A stretch of DNA of 64,000 nt from an uncultured Prevotellaceae bacterium (GCA_947165675.1 CAMVBJ010000015.1:1-64000); one strand, 5' to 3'. Shown: positions 15,362-23,591, counted from the stretch's first letter. The notes: generated by a model from the letters alone, not told the origin. Numbers and translations: made by a program.

Positions 15362-16060
15362 ATGAGAAACATCGTTTTGAACATACCTCATGCCAGTGTC
15401 AATGGCATATTCAGCAACGAGTTGGGGCGCTGGACCATCAATCCGCACTTCGTCAATGACCATGTGCGCCGTTGGACCGATTGGTTTACCGACATGCTGT
15501 TCGCCTCCCGAGATCCACGTATCACGAGTGTGGTCTTCCCTTACTCGCGCTATGTCTGTGACGTGGAGCGAGTGGAGAATGATCCACGGGACGCAGAGGG
15601 CCAGGGCATCATCTACACCCAAAGCGGGGGATACCAGCGTGGAGAAATAGACGGGAAGACCAGGGAACGGCTGCTTGCCCTTCGACGCAGCCATCTGGAG
15701 GAACTCACCCGCCATCTGAGCGAGGATAGTCTGTTGATCGACTGCCATTCGTTCCCGAGTGACATCGCCAATGTGGACATCTGCATCGGCTTTAACAACG
15801 ACTGGAGTTATGACGGCTGCACGGTCGATCTCATCAAGCGGATGTTTGAGAAAAGCGGTTACCGCGTCGCGCTCAATAACCCCTACTCAGGCTCCATCAC
15901 GCCACTGGCTGAGTTCCCCTACAAGTCGGTGATGATCGAGGTCAACAAGCGGGTATATATGGACGTGGATCTCATATTGCTTAATCGCAACTCCCGCCAA
16001 TGGATGCGCTGGTTCGGCTGCCTCAATCGGATTTACAACGCCTTGCTGAACCAGAAGTAA
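15362..16060 (+). CDS. N-formylglutamate amidohydrolase-like protein
   Basis: The 232-residue protein opens with NIPHAS, then has DHVRRWTDWFTD, VVFPYSRYVCDVERVEND, LIDCHSFPSD and an EVNKRVYM segment; these are the metal-binding and catalytic segments of the N-formylglutamate amidohydrolase (FGase) family. Family members remove formyl or acyl groups from amino acids and relate to zinc carboxypeptidases. Here it sits in an island with a zinc-ribbon protein rather than a histidine pathway, so its substrate is probably different. ATG at 15362 follows an AT-rich leader. Confidence 0.75.
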   Translation: MRNIVLNIPHASVNGIFSNELGRWTINPHFVNDHVRRWTDWFTDMLFASRDPRITSVVFPYSRYVCDVERVENDPRDAEGQGIIYTQSGGYQRGEIDGKTRERLLALRRSHLEELTRHLSEDSLLIDCHSFPSDIANVDICIGFNNDWSYDGCTVDLIKRMFEKSGYRVALNNPYSGSITPLAEFPYKSVMIEVNKRVYMDVDLILLNRNSRQWMRWFGCLNRIYNALLNQK

Positions 16061-16176
16061 AAGTCTTTTTGTTGATCATTAGTATCCACTCGTTTTCAAG
16101 ATCATACGCCGAGAGAGAACCATGCGTTACTGTGTGTTGCTCCTGTCTCATTACAAATAAAAATCAGAGATACATC

Positions 16177-16710
16177 ATGAAGTTTCAATTATTAGACTTG
16201 CCGTTTTGCAAAAAGTTAAGAGAAAATGGCTTAACTCAAGTGCAAATAATTCAAACAAAAAGGGATAGTCAGACAGAAATACGATCATTTCTATCAAATC
16301 ATGGTATAACAAAAAATATCCCAAAGACAGAAAAAGCTTTCTTATGTGAGTACAATAATAACGAGATTAAAGAAATTGTCGGTATTTTTTCATTTTCAGA
16401 TGAGGATATAAGAACAAAGATTCCAAATATCGGAAATGACCCAATATCGAGAAATTATCATAGGCTATGCCTTTTAGTAATAGACCATCGATTAATAGTA
16501 AAGTCTTTTTTATCACGTGCTTTCATGATAATCTTTCCGTTGATGATAGATAAGGACGATTCTTCAGAAGTGTTTTGGTTTTATTATGACGGTATATTAT
16601 ATAGTAGAGTAACTGAAAGTCTTGCAAAGAATCATCCCTATTACATGTTCAAACAAGAATCAGACTATTTTGCTGATATGATTATTAAATTGATGACTAA
16701 TAAGAAGTGA
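16177..16710 (+). CDS. Hypothetical protein (177 aa)
   Basis: ATG at 16177 (MKFQLLDLPFCKKL) was selected; the frame is open back to 16000 but that part overlaps the FGase gene and has different composition. The gene is strikingly AT-rich compared with its neighbours, which suggests separate acquisition. The protein is alpha/beta with a central IVGIFSFSDEDIR and a hydrophobic AFMIIFPLMIDKD. No family is recognised. The stop is 1 bp before the ATG of the WG-repeat gene. Confidence 0.55.
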   Translation: MKFQLLDLPFCKKLRENGLTQVQIIQTKRDSQTEIRSFLSNHGITKNIPKTEKAFLCEYNNNEIKEIVGIFSFSDEDIRTKIPNIGNDPISRNYHRLCLLVIDHRLIVKSFLSRAFMIIFPLMIDKDDSSEVFWFYYDGILYSRVTESLAKNHPYYMFKQESDYFADMIIKLMTNKK

Positions 16711-16711
16711 A

Positions 16712-17545
16712 ATGAAGATCAATGACATTCAGTTGCAGACGGCAGCACAAATGAACGAGAGATGCTTATACAGGATGTGGCATGACTGGGTTCCAGGGAG
16801 AGATGGTGAGACAGGTCACTTTGTGGAGTGCGTTATTCCAGATCCCATCATAGCTCAAGAGTATCTCGAAGCGAATCGCCCTTTTGAGGAGGACATAGAT
16901 GGATGGCCATTATATCGTCATCTTTATACGCGTGACCAAGTGGATGACTACAAGAAGAAAGTGAGTCAATTCAGAGAAATGCATCTCGATATGCGGGACC
17001 AGATTGTGACTGCCTGCGACGGCAAGGTCGGCTTGAAAGATGTCACGGGCAAGATTATTGTACCTTCAATCTTTGACGACATTCCTGAACGGTATTCTTG
17101 TCTGAACAGAGACAGGGGTTTTCATATACCCGTGATCAAAGATGGTAGGTATTACCTATACGACCTAGTTACTGGGAAAGTTCAGACCGATGGTTATGAC
17201 CGCATTTACCGGTATTTTGGCGGTTATCTAGACTATTATGTGGTTCAACAGGATGGTTCGCTGGGCATTCTTAATGCTAATGAGCTGGAAGTTCCAGCCA
17301 TCATGGACGAGATTTATGAGATGCAAGATTCTGACGGATGCATCCCGTTTGAGAAAGATGGTAAATGGGGAGTTTACCAGTTAGGAGTATACGCACCACC
17401 AATCTTTGAACGGCTTGAGGTATGGAGCGAGGACTATGTCAAAGTCTGGCTCAATGGCAAGCAAGGCTGGGTGGACACTAAAGGGCGATTCACAATGGAC
17501 AAGAACGAAGCCTGCATTGGCAGTTGGTATGACGCATATAAATAA
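16712..17545 (+). CDS. WG-repeat protein (277 aa)
   Basis: The C-terminal two thirds contains repeated beta units of WG-repeat type: GKVGLKDVTGKIIVPSIFDD, GRYYLYDLVTG, GSLGILNANELEVPAIMDEI, GKWGVYQLG and GKQGWVDTKG. WG repeats form beta-propeller-like scaffolds and are frequent in Bacteroidetes. The N-terminal about 90 residues (CLYRMWHDWVPGRDG) are unrecognised. There is no signal peptide, so it is probably cytoplasmic. It follows the 177-aa gene by one base and is likely co-translated. Confidence 0.7.
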   Translation: MKINDIQLQTAAQMNERCLYRMWHDWVPGRDGETGHFVECVIPDPIIAQEYLEANRPFEEDIDGWPLYRHLYTRDQVDDYKKKVSQFREMHLDMRDQIVTACDGKVGLKDVTGKIIVPSIFDDIPERYSCLNRDRGFHIPVIKDGRYYLYDLVTGKVQTDGYDRIYRYFGGYLDYYVVQQDGSLGILNANELEVPAIMDEIYEMQDSDGCIPFEKDGKWGVYQLGVYAPPIFERLEVWSEDYVKVWLNGKQGWVDTKGRFTMDKNEACIGSWYDAYK

Positions 17546-17585
17546 TAATAATAACATATAGAATTAGGTTATGACTAATTATAAA

Positions 17586-18150
17586 GGCAATGATATAGAT
17601 GTTAAATTCTCGTTCATCAAGTTATCTTATTATAATATATAGGTGAACGTCGTTTAAAAACAGCATTTATATTATTATATATAGTTAAGCGATTATGTTT
17701 GAATTAATTAAAACTGTAGATGGATTGGACGATATTTATTCGTCAACTTCTTTTTCTTATAAATGTATTTCTGATATATGTGACTTGGGTACGGATGCTT
17801 GGATTAGATACTTCAACAATATCAATGATCATTCGGATAATGCTAAGTTCGTCATCAATGGTGAAGAAAACTCATTAGGCGGAATTTCGACTATTTCTAT
17901 CTATGTAAAAAATAGTGACAATACTTATAATGTTTATCGGTACTATGGTAAATTAATTGTCGACAGAATGACGCGTGATAACGTAAGGCATGACGTTCTT
18001 ACAAATATAGATGACATCATTCTTGAATTGAGAGAGTTTTTAAATAAAAACGAATCAACTAATGAACAAAGTGACTTATAGTCATATAGAATTTGTAGTC
18101 AGAAATGGCTGCATTCATTAGACATTTAGGCCAACTGCTATATCATTACC
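17586..18150 (+). mobile_element. 565-bp non-autonomous IS1595-type element with one cargo gene
   Basis: The left end GGCAATGATATAGATGTT (17586-17603) and the reversed right end (18129-18150, reading GGTAATGATATAGCAGTTGG) match the terminal repeats of the transposon at 20480-22903. The flanking 8-mers are ATTATAAA (17578-17585) and ATTATCAA (18151-18158), 7 of 8 identical. No transposase lies inside; the only gene is 17695-18081. The inner right end also shares ATTCATTAGA sequence with the other element. It is probably mobilised in trans. Confidence 0.65.
17695..18081 (+). CDS. Hypothetical cargo protein of the 565-bp element (128 aa)
   Basis: ATG at 17695 follows an AT-rich start region. 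The protein reads as a small alpha/beta domain with an Asp/Asn/Tyr-rich surface (STSFSYKCISDICDLG, then ISTISIYVKNSDNTYNVYRYYG) and a C-terminal acidic helix. I recognise no family. It fills most of the space between the two terminal repeats, so it is the sole passenger of a transposase-less element. It is AT-rich compared with the core genes. Confidence 0.55.
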   Translation: MFELIKTVDGLDDIYSSTSFSYKCISDICDLGTDAWIRYFNNINDHSDNAKFVINGEENSLGGISTISIYVKNSDNTYNVYRYYGKLIVDRMTRDNVRHDVLTNIDDIILELREFLNKNESTNEQSDL

Positions 18151-18280
18151 ATTATCAATTACCGACCCGGCCGGTGTGTGTGATTCGTTATGGGAATACT
18201 CGGACGGGGTGTGTCGTGAAGTACAATAATGAATTGCAAAGAAATACCGACCAGAGGTTGCTTTTTACGTTTTTTTGTTG

Positions 18281-18288
18281 TATATTTG
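18281..18288 (+). promoter_or_regulatory. -7 box of regulator-like gene
   Basis: TATATTTG at 18281-18288 has GTTG (18257-18260) 20 bp upstream, matching the Bacteroidetes promoter pattern. The gene start is at 18333. Confidence 0.6.
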
Positions 18289-18332
18289 TTGTGAAGAAGG
18301 AATTTGTAAAGAACTATTTAAAGCACTAAAGT

Positions 18333-18899
18333 ATGATATTACCTCGATACATTGTATTTTGGATGGAGAAGCAGTGCGGACGCAAGATTGTTCGTTCGGC
18401 CGACTGTGACTACCTTGCGCTCGACATTGAGTCTGTCACTGGAGAGCACATTGGCGTCAACACCATCAAGAGGCTGTTGGGCTTCATCAAGGAGAACCGA
18501 AACACACGCATGACCACGCTCGATATCGTTGCCCGCTATTTGGGATGTGAGACGTGGGAACAACTGGAGAAGTACAAATCCAGATACATCGGGTCTCGAT
18601 TCTCGATGAAACGCGAGGAAATCATGGTGCGCCAACTTGAACAAGGACAGCGTGTCGAGATTCATTACCCTCCCATGCGTAGGCTCATCATCGAGTATCA
18701 GGGCGATTGCCACTTTACCATTATTGAGAGCGAAAACAGCAAACTGGCTGTTGGAGATCAAATACTACTCACACACATCATCGAAATGTACCCTCTCTGG
18801 GTCAGCGAAGTCATCCGCGATGGTCAATCCCTCGGCGCCTTCACAACAGGAGATAGCCTCATCTACCACAGGCTCCTCCCGCCCGAGAGCAACAAGTGA
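18333..18899 (+). CDS. Probable regulator with N-terminal helical DNA-binding-like domain
   Basis: The first about 75 residues (DYLALDIESVTGEHIGVNTIKRLLGF, then TLDIVARYLGCETWEQLEKY) follow a pattern I know from Bacteroidetes regulators in which TLKRLxGF is followed by TLDxLAxYLGF.SWExF. The C-terminal part (RLIIEYQGDCHFTIIESENSKLAVGD) is a beta-rich domain. A regulatory role is inferred from this pattern. It has its own canonical promoter and could control neighbouring island genes. Direct-repeat copy D lies 70 bp downstream. Confidence 0.6.
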   Translation: MILPRYIVFWMEKQCGRKIVRSADCDYLALDIESVTGEHIGVNTIKRLLGFIKENRNTRMTTLDIVARYLGCETWEQLEKYKSRYIGSRFSMKREEIMVRQLEQGQRVEIHYPPMRRLIIEYQGDCHFTIIESENSKLAVGDQILLTHIIEMYPLWVSEVIRDGQSLGAFTTGDSLIYHRLLPPESNK

Positions 18900-18968
18900 T
18901 ATAATCCCAGGCCAATACGCTTGTCGATGCGGAGGCGAAATCGTTTATTCTCAAGCCATTGAACCAGT

Positions 18969-18985
18969 ATGGATGATATGGATGA
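18969..18985 (+). repeat. Dispersed direct-repeat motif, copy D
   Basis: ATGGATGATATGGATGA is the core of the motif seen at 4804, 6378 and 11393. It lies directly upstream of the promoter at 19017-19024. Confidence 0.5.
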
Positions 18986-19016
18986 AAATACTCATTGCTC
19001 ACCGTAAGAAATACAG

Positions 19017-19024
19017 TATATTTG
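19017..19024 (+). promoter_or_regulatory. -7 box upstream of 19089 gene
   Basis: TATATTTG at 19017-19024 has TTG (18995-18997) in the -33 region about 19 bp upstream. It would drive 19089-20390 as an operon. Confidence 0.55.
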
Positions 19025-19088
19025 CAAAGAACAAAGTGTTTAAGCAAACGATATGGATTCACAAAATCATACGTTATGACAGATTCTG

Positions 19089-19562
19089 ATGAGTAGTCGC
19101 AGGGCAAGGAGAAACACGCCGAATGAATCAAACAATATGATGGACAAGAAGAACAAAGCACAGATGGAACCATCCGACAGCGACGAACAGTGGGACGACG
19201 ACTGGAGTGAGTTGTGGGAATACATCCGTATGTCGGGACAAACAACCGGCCTCGGTTACGACATTCATGTCGATAACAACAAGGCATACCAGACCTACGC
19301 CCACGAATTATGGCTGTATGTCAGTTGCGATGGAATCAAAATCCCGGTTACTATCGAGGATCAGCCCAAGGTCAAATGTGTTGTGGATGAAGATAAATAT
19401 GACTTCTCACGAGTGTTTGATTTCATCCGCATCAACAAATGGCTACTCATCAATCTGGCAAACAGGAAAACCAACGAGCACATATTCTTCCGTTTGCTAA
19501 AGCGTGTAGATGATGGCACAAAACTAGATGATTCATCGCTGAGCGGGGACGACTTGCACTGA
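19089..19562 (+). CDS. Hypothetical protein (157 aa, or 141 from second start)
   Basis: The ORF starts at ATG 19089; an internal ATGATG at 19137 is an equally good start. The protein is acidic and Trp-rich (DSDEQWDDDWSELWEYIRMSG) followed by a beta-rich region (HELWLYVSCDGIKIPVTIED). No signal peptide or known domain is seen. It is the first of three closely spaced genes running to 20390. Confidence 0.5.
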   Translation: MSSRRARRNTPNESNNMMDKKNKAQMEPSDSDEQWDDDWSELWEYIRMSGQTTGLGYDIHVDNNKAYQTYAHELWLYVSCDGIKIPVTIEDQPKVKCVVDEDKYDFSRVFDFIRINKWLLINLANRKTNEHIFFRLLKRVDDGTKLDDSSLSGDDLH

Positions 19563-19624
19563 ATAGTAGATGAAATCGACAGTAGCAAAGAGTAAATTAA
19601 TAACAATTAAAACATAACTTGATT

Positions 19625-19870
19625 ATGGCATATTTGAAAGAAGACGGCAGCTTGGACATCGAGCGCATTAATAGTCTGCCTTTAAGAGAGTTCATGGACG
19701 CTATGGCAGACTTGACACAAGAACAAGTTCAAGAATATCTCTCGAAACTTCCAATTGACGAATCCAATGAGCCTATGGTGGCAACAAAGGTTGATTGGCC
19801 TATTGAAGAAGAATGGGTAGATGCTAAAGAGTTTCGTAATAATCAGAGGAAAAAGTATGGGATTAAATGA
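19625..19870 (+). CDS. Small acidic protein (81 aa), possible antitoxin-like partner
   Basis: ATG at 19625 (MAYLKEDGSLDIERINSLPL) is preferred over an upstream TTG. The protein has an N-terminal DGSLDIERINSLPL segment, then LTQEQVQEYLSKLPIDES, and an unstructured acidic C-terminus. Its 3' end overlaps the next gene by 14 bp. The size, acidity and overlap resemble antitoxin genes, but I have no family match and offer this only as a possibility. Confidence 0.5.
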   Translation: MAYLKEDGSLDIERINSLPLREFMDAMADLTQEQVQEYLSKLPIDESNEPMVATKVDWPIEEEWVDAKEFRNNQRKKYGIK

Positions 19871-20390
19871 CGAACGGGGCTTGTTGATAGAAATGCCGTA
19901 TGAGCGAGGCGATTACATTTGCGTGGTAGATCAACACGCAAGGGACGCATACATGCATTTGGCAAAATTGTTGTTATACAAGGACACAACTCATGATGCT
20001 GATGCTTGGATAAATGACATCGTTAACAAATTCACTTTACCCGTGCTGACCGCAAAAGCCTTCGTCAGCACAGAAGCACGGGCAAGAATCATTTATAAAG
20101 GTTATATCGTGAACTTCTTTGGCTCGCAATTTGAAGACTATGATGAACAAATGGAAAACTTCTGTCATAGCGCCATCTGGGATATGGAAGCAAAGGCGAA
20201 AAAAGAAGGAGCAATAATCCCAAAACACGATGATATCGAGAAGTCAATCTCATCAGGCAAAAACATTATTATGGCATACGCCCAAGAAATCGCTAAAATC
20301 ACAAACGGAACCAAACATGCCCCTACAAACACAACCCTTCAAACAACCATCAGGACCGAAGCAAAACAATCCCTCGACATTGATGTCTAA
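19857..20390 (+). CDS. Hypothetical protein (177 aa) overlapping 19625 gene
   Basis: ATG at 19857 (MGLNDERGLLIEMPYERGDYIC) was chosen; the frame is open to 19821. The start lies inside the upstream gene in another frame, so the pair is translationally coupled. The protein is largely helical and ends in a Thr/Asn-rich tail. No domain is recognised. If the pair is a toxin-antitoxin unit this would be the larger member, which is a guess from layout only. Confidence 0.5.
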   Translation: MGLNDERGLLIEMPYERGDYICVVDQHARDAYMHLAKLLLYKDTTHDADAWINDIVNKFTLPVLTAKAFVSTEARARIIYKGYIVNFFGSQFEDYDEQMENFCHSAIWDMEAKAKKEGAIIPKHDDIEKSISSGKNIIMAYAQEIAKITNGTKHAPTNTTLQTTIRTEAKQSLDIDV

Positions 20391-20626
20391 TTCGCAAACA
20401 AAATGCAGCCCAAATTGGCCAAAAACATCGTTTTATTTTTCTGGAATCGCACTTTTTACCCCATTCCCAGAAAAATAAAGGCAATGATATAGAAGTTGGC
20501 CCATCATTTCCCGCGAAATTTGCCCAATCCTACCATTTTCTAGCATTTTTTAAGTAAAAATATTCCTGAAAGACTGGATAAATCGCGAACTTTGTATTAC
20601 TTTAATCAAAGACCGATAGAAGCGAT

Positions 20627-21605
20627 ATGAAGAACGTGGACTTTAGCAGATTCAATAACATCATTTCACTCACCTCCTATTTCAATACCAAGGAGAAATG
20701 CCAACAAGCCATCATCGATTCTCGTTGGAGCGACGGCGACGTGGTTTGCCCCTATTGTGGCGAACACCATTGCAGCAAGCGTAGCGATGGTCGCTTCCGT
20801 TGCAACCACTGCCTCAAGAACTTCTCTTGTCTCGTGGGCACTATCTTCGAGAACACCAAACTGCCTTTGATTAAGTGGTTCGTTGCCATGTACCTTATCA
20901 GCAGCCATAAGAAGGGTATTTCCTCCCATCAGTTGAGCCGTGACCTCGACATCACCCAAGCAAGCGCATGGTACATGTTGCAGAAAATCCGCTTGCTTTA
21001 TCCTCAGAGCGATGCGGAAGCCTTTGAGGGTGCTGTGGAGTGCGATGAGGTCTATATGCGGCAAGGAGAAGTGGAAGCACAAATCCATGAGAACGCCCCA
21101 TACCCAAGGTCGGTCAACGCTGACCAAGACTCCGGTGTTCGGCATGATGGAGCGCACCTACATCGAGGACGAGAAGGGTGACATCGTCCCCATGAGTTAC
21201 GTTCATGCATTTGTGGTTGAAAAGACTGACAAAGCCACCTTGCAGCCCATTATCAAGCAGTTCGTTGCCGAGGGTTCGACCGTGATTACCGATGAGTTGA
21301 ATGCCTACAATGGATTGTCCATGTTGGGCTATCGTCATGCCATGGTCAATCACGGTGCAGAGGAGTATGCCAATGGTGACATTTTCACCAACAGCATTGA
21401 GGGGTTTTGGTCGCATTTCCGCAGGATGATTACCGGATGCTACCATGATGTTAGCGATGAGCATCTGCAAGGCTACATCGATGAGGCAGTGTATCGTTGG
21501 AATACACGAAAAATGGACGAATCAGAGAGATTCGCCCACATGTTCGATATGTCAATCGGCATGATTGTCCGTTGGTCTGAGGTTAAGTTGTGCCAAGCGG
21601 CTTAA
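20627..21605 (+). pseudogene. IS1595-family transposase, split by a frameshift
   Basis: The first frame (20627-21181) carries the N-terminal zinc ribbon (CPYCGEHHC, then CNHCLKNF) and the first catalytic Asp in AVECDEVY. Homology then moves to the frame 20940-21605, which contains the second Asp in VITDELNAYNG and the NSIEGFWSHFRR motif where the third acidic position lies. The switch occurs near 21053-21062. A single ORF is usual for this family, so an inactivating one-base indel or a sequencing error is likeliest. The stop at 21603-21605 overlaps the 3' end of the convergent passenger ORF. Confidence 0.8.
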
Positions 21606-22036
21606 TAATCTGTTAAATCAACTTCTTCATCGTCATCGCTAACATATCCATCATTTAGATATTCATTCCACTCGTCAAGGCTCCAATCCGAGACCATTAT
21701 AACCCTATCTGCAAGTTCATGTAAGTCTCCATTTTTAAGATAATCATCTTAATTTGGTATCAAATTACGGTATATATCCCATTCCATATCAGCATTCCAC
21801 CAACGTTGGCACTTGGCGAGTCTGTCAACCGTTCTATTCCAATATTCGTCATCAAATCTATTTGATTGAGCATATTTACCTTTATCAAATGCTTTATGCT
21901 TGGCTCGTCTTATTAAAGATGTTGATACCTCGTTAATGCCCCTTCTTGGGCGTGTGCTTTCTCTCAGCACTCTTTTCACTGATTCACGAATTACTCTATG
22001 TAAATCCGATTCTGATAATCTAATTCTTCTCCTCAT
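21602..22036 (-). pseudogene. Transposon passenger gene (144 codons) with in-frame TAA
   Basis: From ATG at 22036 the frame reads 95 residues, starting with an IRLSESDLHRVIRESVKRVL helix, to a TAA at 21749-21751. The same frame then continues open for 48 more codons (DDYLKNGDLHELADR, SDWSLDEWNEYLNDG) to a stop at 21602-21604, exactly overlapping the transposase stop. The protein-like composition and tight convergent ending suggest an originally 144-residue product interrupted by a nonsense mutation. The 95-residue form may still be made. Function is unknown. Confidence 0.55.
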
Positions 22037-22142
22037 ATTCTAATCTATATTTTATTCTTTTATACTAATAAATACTTTGATAATCCGAAAAATAGTAGTA
22101 CATTTGCTGAAAAGAGATATTTATAGAGAAAAGAATAACAAC

Positions 22143-22826
22143 ATGGCTAAGAGAATAATAAAGTTGACGGAAAGCGAATTGAAAGCCATTCTAACTGAAA
22201 CAATAAATAGCATTCTTGTAGAAGCAAGTACGGAGTTTTATACTGTACCATCTGCAATCGCGTCCATTTCAGCTGATAATATCAATAGAGGAAAAGATTT
22301 ACAACCAAATAAGAACGGTGAGATTCGGAATGAATTGGATAGAAATATGAAGGCGCGTTCAATGATGAATCATGCATTGGCGTTATTCTTGATAAATCGG
22401 ATGGGGAATATCGAATTTTACTTCTTAAAATATGATGATGAAATCGGACAAAACACAGCGGTAAAGTTTCAGATGCAGGACATTAAGTCATTTAATGCTA
22501 ACGAAATCACATTTAGCGGATGTTTGACTAAAGGCTACAATAATGCTGTGCTAAACAAGGGCGCAGTAGTTAAATACGATTTTAATACCAAAGTATTTAG
22601 TCATTCAACTTGGGTTCAGAGAAACAAGAGGGATATGCCGATGGTATTCATAACTAAAGGGCAAAGTGGACAAAAGAATGTAGCGACACTTCATAGATTG
22701 TTGTTCTTGGTTGATGAATTTGGCAAAGCCAAAAAAGAGGCAATCGAATCCATGACCACCATGCAGACATTACAAGAGTTTTATGACACATTGATGCTTA
22801 TACTTCAAAAGATAACAGAAGAATAG
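22143..22826 (+). CDS. Transposon passenger protein (227 aa) with N-terminal tag helix
   Basis: ATG at 22143 (MAKRIIKLTESELKAILTET) is chosen; the frame is open to 22077. The first about 27 residues resemble the start of the convergent passenger protein (RIRLSESDLHRVIRESV), a motif I have seen on many unrelated hypothetical proteins of Bacteroidetes phages and elements. The rest (RSMMNHALALFLINRMGNIEFYF, MVFITKGQSGQKNVATLHRL) is an unrecognised alpha/beta domain. It ends 53 bp before the right terminal repeat. The gene is AT-rich. Confidence 0.6.
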   Translation: MAKRIIKLTESELKAILTETINSILVEASTEFYTVPSAIASISADNINRGKDLQPNKNGEIRNELDRNMKARSMMNHALALFLINRMGNIEFYFLKYDDEIGQNTAVKFQMQDIKSFNANEITFSGCLTKGYNNAVLNKGAVVKYDFNTKVFSHSTWVQRNKRDMPMVFITKGQSGQKNVATLHRLLFLVDEFGKAKKEAIESMTTMQTLQEFYDTLMLILQKITEE

Positions 22827-22984
22827 AGACATCTAACAACCATCAATGCAGCCATTTCTGACTGCATTCATTAGATATTTGGGCCAACTGCTATATCATT
22901 GCCAAAATAAAAGCATATATTGAAGATTCCAACCATCTATAATGATACGGTGCCTTGACTCAAATCAGGGCACTGTTCTAATTC

Positions 22985-23089
22985 TCATCCCACGAACAGG
23001 TCATTGAGTTTAACGTAGTTCTGGGCGGTCCATTCATATTCGCCTGGCGCGATGCCCTTGGTAGTGACCATGACTGTGTGAACGGTCTT
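22985..23089 (-). pseudogene. Remnant of archaeal-type AAA ATPase C-terminus
   Basis: The minus frame reads TVHTVMVTTKGIAPGEYEW and then TAQNYVKLNDLFVG before a stop at 22985-22987. The VMVTT.G...........Q....L.DLF pattern is the usual C-terminal end of the AAA ATPase (DUF234/archaeal ATPase-like) family. Upstream it is interrupted by a TAG at 23090-23092, and no longer frame is visible, so only about 34 codons survive. It borders the transposon insertion. Confidence 0.45.
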
Positions 23090-23195
23090 CTAGCATTCCA
23101 GTCCAAGAGTTATTCATTTTTTGTGCGCAAACAAGCCAAATGTCATTTTTTAGATAGATATGGCTGGTTTTATGCACATTTTTTCATCATAAAAA

Positions 23196-23237
23196 TCAGC
23201 CATTTTCGAGATTTTTTTGAAAACGGCTGACTTTTTT
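23196..23237. terminator. Bidirectional hairpin terminator
   Basis: TCAGCCATTTTC (23196-23207) pairs with GAAAACGGCTGA (23219-23230), flanked by A-run on the left and T-run on the right. The space 22904-23591 otherwise holds only the ATPase remnant and no convincing gene. Confidence 0.55.
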
Positions 23238-23591
23238 AAGATTGTAGCATTCATTATTCTTTGATTTCAAGGTAGATACCTTTTTAAAGAGCAAAAAAAA
23301 GAAGTAGCGACGTCAATGCTTCTCCAGCACTGATATCACTGCTTCGACCGGACTCGCTAATGAAGGTAACGGTGTAACGTCTTGAGGTTACGGTGTCACT
23401 CCAATGGGTCATCGTCCGTGATGGTGGTTGTCCATGCTGACTCCTCGCCAGCAGGTCCTTCTCCATCGTGTTACGTTTATATAGTTGTCGCCCCTCTCTG
23501 CCGCCAGCCTATTGATCTGTTGCCAGCGGTCCTCTCTCGGGGGCGTATATTTCTGTTATTTATAAGGGTTTTGAGCGTTATCTGACGGTCG

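Larger units (their letters stand above)
20480..22903 (+). mobile_element. IS1595-family transposon with passenger genes
   Basis: The ends at 20480-20503 and 22880-22903 are 24-bp terminal inverted repeats differing at one base (GGCAATGATATAG, A or C, AGTTGGCCCA). Both sides are flanked by the same 8-mer AAAATAAA (20472-20479 and 22904-22911), the target-duplication length typical of IS1595. Inside lie an IS1595-type transposase split by a frameshift, a minus-strand passenger ORF and a plus-strand passenger gene. The perfect duplication suggests a fairly recent insertion. Confidence 0.85.

Noticed and set aside
18105-18329. ORF overlapping the right end of the 565-bp element
   Set aside because: It begins in the terminal inverted repeat and has no start context or domain; it is treated as chance.
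23284-23466. 60-codon minus-strand ORF
   Set aside because: It has an ATG but no recognisable fold or partner, and it ends in a poly-A/T tract translated as LLLFFAL; support is too weak.
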